A stretch of 64,000 nucleotides of DNA. It comes from Propionicimonas sp. (GTDB lineage: Bacteria; Actinomycetota; Actinomycetes; Propionibacteriales; Propionibacteriaceae). The first letter of the stretch is position 1, and every line of letters starts with the position of its first letter. The DNA is taken from positions 1,054,001-1,118,000 of the forward strand of contig VMSW01000007.1 of the NCBI GenBank assembly GCA_013791955.1, in the 5' to 3' direction. This document shows positions 60,331 to 64,000 of this stretch, one piece after another. Under the pieces are notes generated by a model. The model had not been told where the DNA came from. It searched no databases and worked only from the letters and a program-made list of their open reading frames with translations. The position numbers and the translations under genes are program-made.

Positions 60331-60392
60331 CCCGAACCCGGCCGCGCTTCTTGCACGTCAGTTTGCATGATGGACCTACCGGGGGGCGCAAG

Positions 60393-60412
60393 GGCAAACG
60401 GCCACCGTTGCC
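60393..60412 (-). terminator. Hairpin downstream of lgt
   Basis: GGCAACGG-TGG-CCGTTTGCC on the minus strand forms an eight-base-pair stem with one bulged base, about 35 nt after the lgt stop. It lacks a U-run, so termination is only probable. Confidence 0.35.
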
Positions 60413-60445
60413 AACCCAAATTAATGGGGTCAAATACCTAGTCAG

Positions 60446-61405
60446 TCAGGATTTGCCGGGCGGACCACCATCAGCATCGGCTGGAGCATTTTCGCCGCCA
60501 GTGGGCGCCTCGCCAGCCTCACCAGCGGCGGCGGAAGGGTCTTCGACAGCGGAATTCGTAGTGGGCGCTACGGATTCCGCAGCACCAAACTCGACGACGT
60601 CTTCGCGGCCAGGACGATTGCGATTCAGCCAGATCAGCAGCATTACCCCAGCCAGGCAGATCAGCATGGCCACCGCCGCATTGAACCGAAGCGGGCCGAA
60701 CACGTCGTAGGAGTAGTCGGTACGCAACGACTCGGTGAAGACCCGGCCAAACCCATACAACGCGATGTAGAGCGCGAAGACCTTGCCTCGCCCAAGGGTG
60801 AACTTCCGATCAGCCCAAAGCAACACCCCGGCCACCGACAGGTTCCAAACCGACTCGTAAAGGAACGTCGGGTGGAAGGTGGCGTACTGCTCGTAGCCAG
60901 GCACGCGGTGGGCCGGATCGATCTCCAAAGCCCAGGGCAGGTTGGTGGGCAGCCCGTACAACTCCTGATTGAACCAGTTCCCGAAGCGGCCGAGTGCCTG
61001 CCCCACCGCCATTCCGGGGGCCAGTGAATCGGCCAACGCCGCAAAGGCGATTCGACGCCGCCTGGCGGTGAGCCAGGCCGCCAACGCTCCGAAGCCAACC
61101 GCGCCGTAAATGGCGATGCCGCCCTCCCAGATGGCCCACCAGTGTTGGTTGGCCCCAGCGCCAAAGTAATCACCCAGGTGAGTCATGACGTGATAGAAGC
61201 GAGCGCCGATGATGCCGACCGGGAGTGCCCAGAGCAGCACCGTCTCAAAGCTGTCGGTGGTGCCGCCGCGCGCCTGCCATCGCCGCAGGCCGATTGCCCA
61301 GGCCGCGATGATGCCGGTGATCAGACACAGTGCATAGATGTGGATCGTGACCGGCCCGAACGAGAAGCTGCTGATTGTCGGGCTAGGAATGAACAGGGAA
61401 ATCAT
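60446..61405 (-). CDS. lgt: Prolipoprotein diacylglyceryl transferase
   Basis: Lgt (319 residues) transfers diacylglycerol to the lipobox cysteine of prolipoproteins in the membrane. There are about seven helices; the signature GQALGRFGNWFNQELYG (135-151) holds the essential arginine (Arg140), with GGIAIYGA before it and the YESVWN and RVFTESLRTD segments after it. The C-terminal tail of about 55 residues is acidic and Ala/Gly/Pro-rich, as often in actinobacteria. It overlaps trpA by four bases, so it is co-transcribed with the trp genes. Confidence 0.95.
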   Translation of the reverse strand: MISLFIPSPTISSFSFGPVTIHIYALCLITGIIAAWAIGLRRWQARGGTTDSFETVLLWALPVGIIGARFYHVMTHLGDYFGAGANQHWWAIWEGGIAIYGAVGFGALAAWLTARRRRIAFAALADSLAPGMAVGQALGRFGNWFNQELYGLPTNLPWALEIDPAHRVPGYEQYATFHPTFLYESVWNLSVAGVLLWADRKFTLGRGKVFALYIALYGFGRVFTESLRTDYSYDVFGPLRFNAAVAMLICLAGVMLLIWLNRNRPGREDVVEFGAAESVAPTTNSAVEDPSAAAGEAGEAPTGGENAPADADGGPPGKS

Positions 61406-62226
61406 CGACGCACCCCCGCGGTGAGATCGGCCAGCGCTGCCCGCAGTCCGGTTAGGTCGGCTGGGTCGCCGGCATCCTCAGCGGCCAACAGCGGTTTGAT
61501 GAAGGCCGAGCCGACGATCACCGCGTCGGCGAACTTCACCACCGCCGCGGCCTGATCACCATTGGAGACCCCCAGCCCGACCCCAACCAGGATCTCCGGG
61601 GCCAAAGCGCGGATGCGCTCAACCAGCTTCGGCGCGGCATCCGATGAGGTGACCCGCGTCCCGGTAACCCCCATCACCGCGGTCGCATACAGCCAGCCAC
61701 GGGCCGCCTGCGCAGTCATCGCGATCCGTTCATCGGTGGAGGACGGCGAGACCAGGAAGACCCGATCCAGCTGGTAGTCATCACTAGCGGTCAGCCATTC
61801 GCCGGCTTCATCTGGAACCAGATCTGGGGTGATCAGTCCGGAACCACCGGCGTTAGCAAGATCGCGGGCGAAGGCCTCCACCCCGTAGCGTTCGACGAGG
61901 TTCCAATAGGTCATCACGACAGCTGGCCGTCCAGCGGCGCGGACGGTCTCCACCGCGGCGAATACGTCCCGGGTACGAACCCCGCGCTCCAGCGCCCGGG
62001 TGCCGGCCCGCTGAATCACGGGGCCGTCCATCACCGGGTCGGAGTACGGCAGGCCAATCTCGACCAGATCCACTCCGGGAGTGAGGCCATCGGCTCCGCA
62101 AAGCGTTCGCAGCGCGGCCAGCGAGCCAGGCACGCTCGGGTAACCCACCGGAAGGTAGCCCACCAGAGCGCCTCTACCTTCGGCAATCGCGGCCGCAATT
62201 GCGGCTCCAGAAGTCGTGAAACTCAT
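61402..62226 (-). CDS. trpA: Tryptophan synthase alpha subunit
   Basis: TrpA (274 residues) cleaves indole-glycerol phosphate to indole, which passes to TrpB. The catalytic Glu lies in [21 protein letters not shown] and the Asp of the [10 protein letters not shown] loop follows; GVTGTRV and [12 protein letters not shown] close the phosphate site. Overlaps trpB and lgt by four bases each. Confidence 0.97.
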   Translation of the reverse strand: MSFTTSGAAIAAAIAEGRGALVGYLPVGYPSVPGSLAALRTLCGADGLTPGVDLVEIGLPYSDPVMDGPVIQRAGTRALERGVRTRDVFAAVETVRAAGRPAVVMTYWNLVERYGVEAFARDLANAGGSGLITPDLVPDEAGEWLTASDDYQLDRVFLVSPSSTDERIAMTAQAARGWLYATAVMGVTGTRVTSSDAAPKLVERIRALAPEILVGVGLGVSNGDQAAAVVKFADAVIVGSAFIKPLLAAEDAGDPADLTGLRAALADLTAGVRR

Positions 62227-63479
62227 GCGATCCCTCCGGTGTAAAGATCAGGGTGTCCAGGCAGCCCGAAATAGGTGATGGCAGTATCCACATCCTTGTC
62301 ACCTCGCCCTGACAGGCAGACGACGATCAGGGGTTCGGCATCGGGCTGTTCGATGGCCAGCCGCCGACCCAGGCGAATCACCCCGGCCAAGGCGTGCGCC
62401 GATTCGATCGCCGGCATGATCCCCTCAGTACGGCAGAGCAGCTTGAAAGCCGCCATGGCTTCGTCATCGGTGACGGCTTCATAGTTCGCTCGACCGGTCG
62501 CGGCCAACCAGGCGTGCTCCGGGCCGACGCCGGGATAGTCCAGACCGGCCGAGATTGAGTGGGACTCGATGGTCTGCCCGTCAGCATCCTGCAGGACGTA
62601 GGTGCGCATGCCGTGCAGCACCCCGACCGAGCCGCCTTCGATGGAAGCGGCGTGCCGACCGGTTTCGACGCCAGCGCCACCGGCCTCGAACCCATACAGG
62701 GCCACCTGGGGAACGTCGATGAAATCGGCGAATGTGCCCAGGGCATTTGAGCCACCCCCGACGCAGGCGGCCACCGCATCGGGCAACCGGTCGAAGCGTT
62801 CGCTCAACTGCTGACGGATCTCGGTGCTGATTACTCGCTGAAACTCGCGCACCAACATTGGGAAGGGATGCGGGCCGGCCACCGTCCCAATCAGGTAGTG
62901 GGTGTCGTCCACGCTGGCAACCCAGTCGCGCATCGCCTCGTTCATGGCGTCCTTGAGCGTCTGGCTTCCCGATTCCACCGCGACAACTTCAGCACCGAGC
63001 AGCTGCATTCTGGCCACGTTGAGTGCCTGACGATCGGTATCCACCTTGCCCATGTAGACCCGGCACTCCATGCCCAGCAGCGCCGCTGCGGTAGCGGTAG
63101 CCACCCCATGCTGGCCAGCGCCGGTCTCGGCGATCACCCTGGTCTTGCCCATCCGCTTGGTGAGCAGGGCCTGGCCAAGCACATTGTTGATCTTGTGGGA
63201 GCCGGTGTGATTCAGGTCTTCGCGCTTGAGCAGCACCCGAGCTCGTCCACAGTGCTCGGCGAACCTCGGCACCTCCGTCAGCGGCGTGGGGCGTCCGGAG
63301 TACTCCTGTCGCAACCGGTTCAGTTCAGCCCAGAACGCCGGATCGGAGTTGGCGGCAACAAACTCAGCCTCCAACTGATCCAGGGCCGCGATCAGGGCCT
63401 CGGGCACATAGCGGCCGCCAAAGATGTCGAAATGACCGGCTGCATCCGGCAAGGGGATCTGACTCACCCGCCTATTCAC
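62223..63479 (-). CDS. trpB: Tryptophan synthase beta subunit
   Basis: TrpB (418 residues) joins indole and serine with PLP. The PLP lysine is in [15 protein letters not shown], followed by [14 protein letters not shown] and the glycine-rich [10 protein letters not shown] phosphate loop. Starts with GTG (a second in-frame GTG lies 12 bases later), 19 bases after trpC. trpF is absent between trpC and trpB. Confidence 0.97.
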   Translation of the reverse strand: MNRRVSQIPLPDAAGHFDIFGGRYVPEALIAALDQLEAEFVAANSDPAFWAELNRLRQEYSGRPTPLTEVPRFAEHCGRARVLLKREDLNHTGSHKINNVLGQALLTKRMGKTRVIAETGAGQHGVATATAAALLGMECRVYMGKVDTDRQALNVARMQLLGAEVVAVESGSQTLKDAMNEAMRDWVASVDDTHYLIGTVAGPHPFPMLVREFQRVISTEIRQQLSERFDRLPDAVAACVGGGSNALGTFADFIDVPQVALYGFEAGGAGVETGRHAASIEGGSVGVLHGMRTYVLQDADGQTIESHSISAGLDYPGVGPEHAWLAATGRANYEAVTDDEAMAAFKLLCRTEGIMPAIESAHALAGVIRLGRRLAIEQPDAEPLIVVCLSGRGDKDVDTAITYFGLPGHPDLYTGGIA

Positions 63480-63498
63480 TCACATCCTCAGGCGTTGG

Positions 63499-64000
63499 TC
63501 ACGCCAGTGCCCGCAGCGCGGCCACTGCAGCCCGCGGATCACCATGGCGTACCAGCAACTCCCCCACCAGGATCGCATCGGCACCCGCGGTGCGCATCCG
63601 AGCCGCGTCCTGGGCCGAAAGGATGCCGGATTCGGCCACCTTGGTCGCCTCGTCACCAATGAGCGCTGCCATCTGTTCAAAGTTGGCCAGATCGACTTCA
63701 AGAGTCTTGAGATTGCGGTTGTTCACACCGATAAGGGTGGCGCCCGCGGACAGCGCGCGTTCCACCTCGCCGGGCGTATGGGTCTCCACCAGAGCGGTCA
63801 TCCCAAGCTCTTTGGTCAGGGACAGCAGTTCCGAGAGCTCGGCATCTTCCAAGGCAGCCACGATCAACAAGACCAGGTCGGCACCGGCAGCCCTGGCCTC
63901 CCACAGCTGGTAGCCGCCGACCACGAAGTCTTTGCGTAGTAACGGGGTCGAGACTGCGGCCCGCACAGCCCGAAGGTCGGCGAGGCTGCCACCGAACCGT
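63499..64000 (-). CDS. trpC: Indole-3-glycerol phosphate synthase, C-terminal part (runs off the window)
   Basis: The last 167 or so residues of TrpC, which closes the indole ring in tryptophan synthesis. The visible part includes [70 protein letters not shown] and VAESGILS, all typical of the (beta/alpha)8 fold. The N-terminus lies beyond position 64000. It heads the visible trpC-trpB-trpA-lgt unit. Confidence 0.95.
   Translation of the reverse strand, partial: RFGGSLADLRAVRAAVSTPLLRKDFVVGGYQLWEARAAGADLVLLIVAALEDAELSELLSLTKELGMTALVETHTPGEVERALSAGATLIGVNNRNLKTLEVDLANFEQMAALIGDEATKVAESGILSAQDAARMRTAGADAILVGELLVRHGDPRAAVAALRALA

Overview
This window is a 64-kb chromosomal segment of a high-GC Gram-positive bacterium, almost certainly an actinomycete (Actinomycetota, possibly Propionibacteriales-like; the exact genus cannot be read from it). 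The evidence is the very high GC, frequent GTG starts, operons coupled by 1-4 bp stop/start overlaps, and gene neighbourhoods typical of the phylum: aroC-aroK-aroB ... efp-nusB, rarA ... DUF948-DUF6167-alaS-ruvX-mltG, aspS/hisS, yebC-ruvC-ruvA-ruvB-yajC-secD-secF-apt-relA, hisD-hisC-hisB-hisH-priA, and trpC-trpB-trpA-lgt. No rRNA, tRNA, insertion sequence, prophage or CRISPR was found. Coding density is very high and most genes lie on the minus strand.

Layout. 1-2305: the 5' third of carB and all of carA (carbamoyl phosphate). 2367-5414: three uncharacterised membrane proteins; two of them follow nusB in an efp-nusB operon and the third converges on them. 5420-9936: nusB, efp, a PaiB-like FMN-binding protein and the shikimate genes aroB, aroK, aroC; AroK has lost several usual shikimate-binding residues. 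9937-11148: the slot where aroE often sits holds a small secreted six-cysteine protein, with its own promoter, and about 500 bp without a gene. 11149-19000: mltG, ruvX, alaS, two small membrane proteins, an MFS exporter and rarA. 19030-19807: a PadR regulator with a clear promoter/operator and a strong terminator. 19818-24986: aspS, hisS, a metallo-beta-lactamase-fold hydrolase and a DUF349 protein. 25005-34489: relA, an RCK potassium channel, apt, secF, secD, yajC, ruvB, ruvA and ruvC; ruvC carries an actinobacterial LexA box.

34560-45282: yebC, a fused LplB-LplA lipoate ligase, a hypothetical membrane protein, the histidine genes priA-hisH-hisB-hisC-hisD (transcribed hisD first), a translationally coupled pair of probable glycosyltransferases upstream of hisD, a DUF554 membrane protein and a YbaK-type deacylase. 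45283-54180: a CYTH-CHAD protein, a DUF2567-like membrane protein, dnaE, a DUF1697 protein, arginase and a polytopic membrane protein of possible GT-C type. 54249-64000: gltD/gltB (glutamate synthase), lgt, trpA, trpB and the 3' part of trpC.

Most genes supply core metabolism: pyrimidine/arginine precursors, aromatic amino acids, histidine, tryptophan, glutamate, tRNA charging, protein export, recombination and the stringent response. The best candidates for something undescribed are the membrane cassette at 2367-5414, the divergent AroK, the K+ channel inside the sec-apt-relA operon, and the glycosyltransferase pair joined to the his operon. A repeated -10-like motif (TAGGCT, TAGACT or TAGAGT) precedes many operons, and at four genes it sits so close to the start codon that leaderless transcripts are likely.
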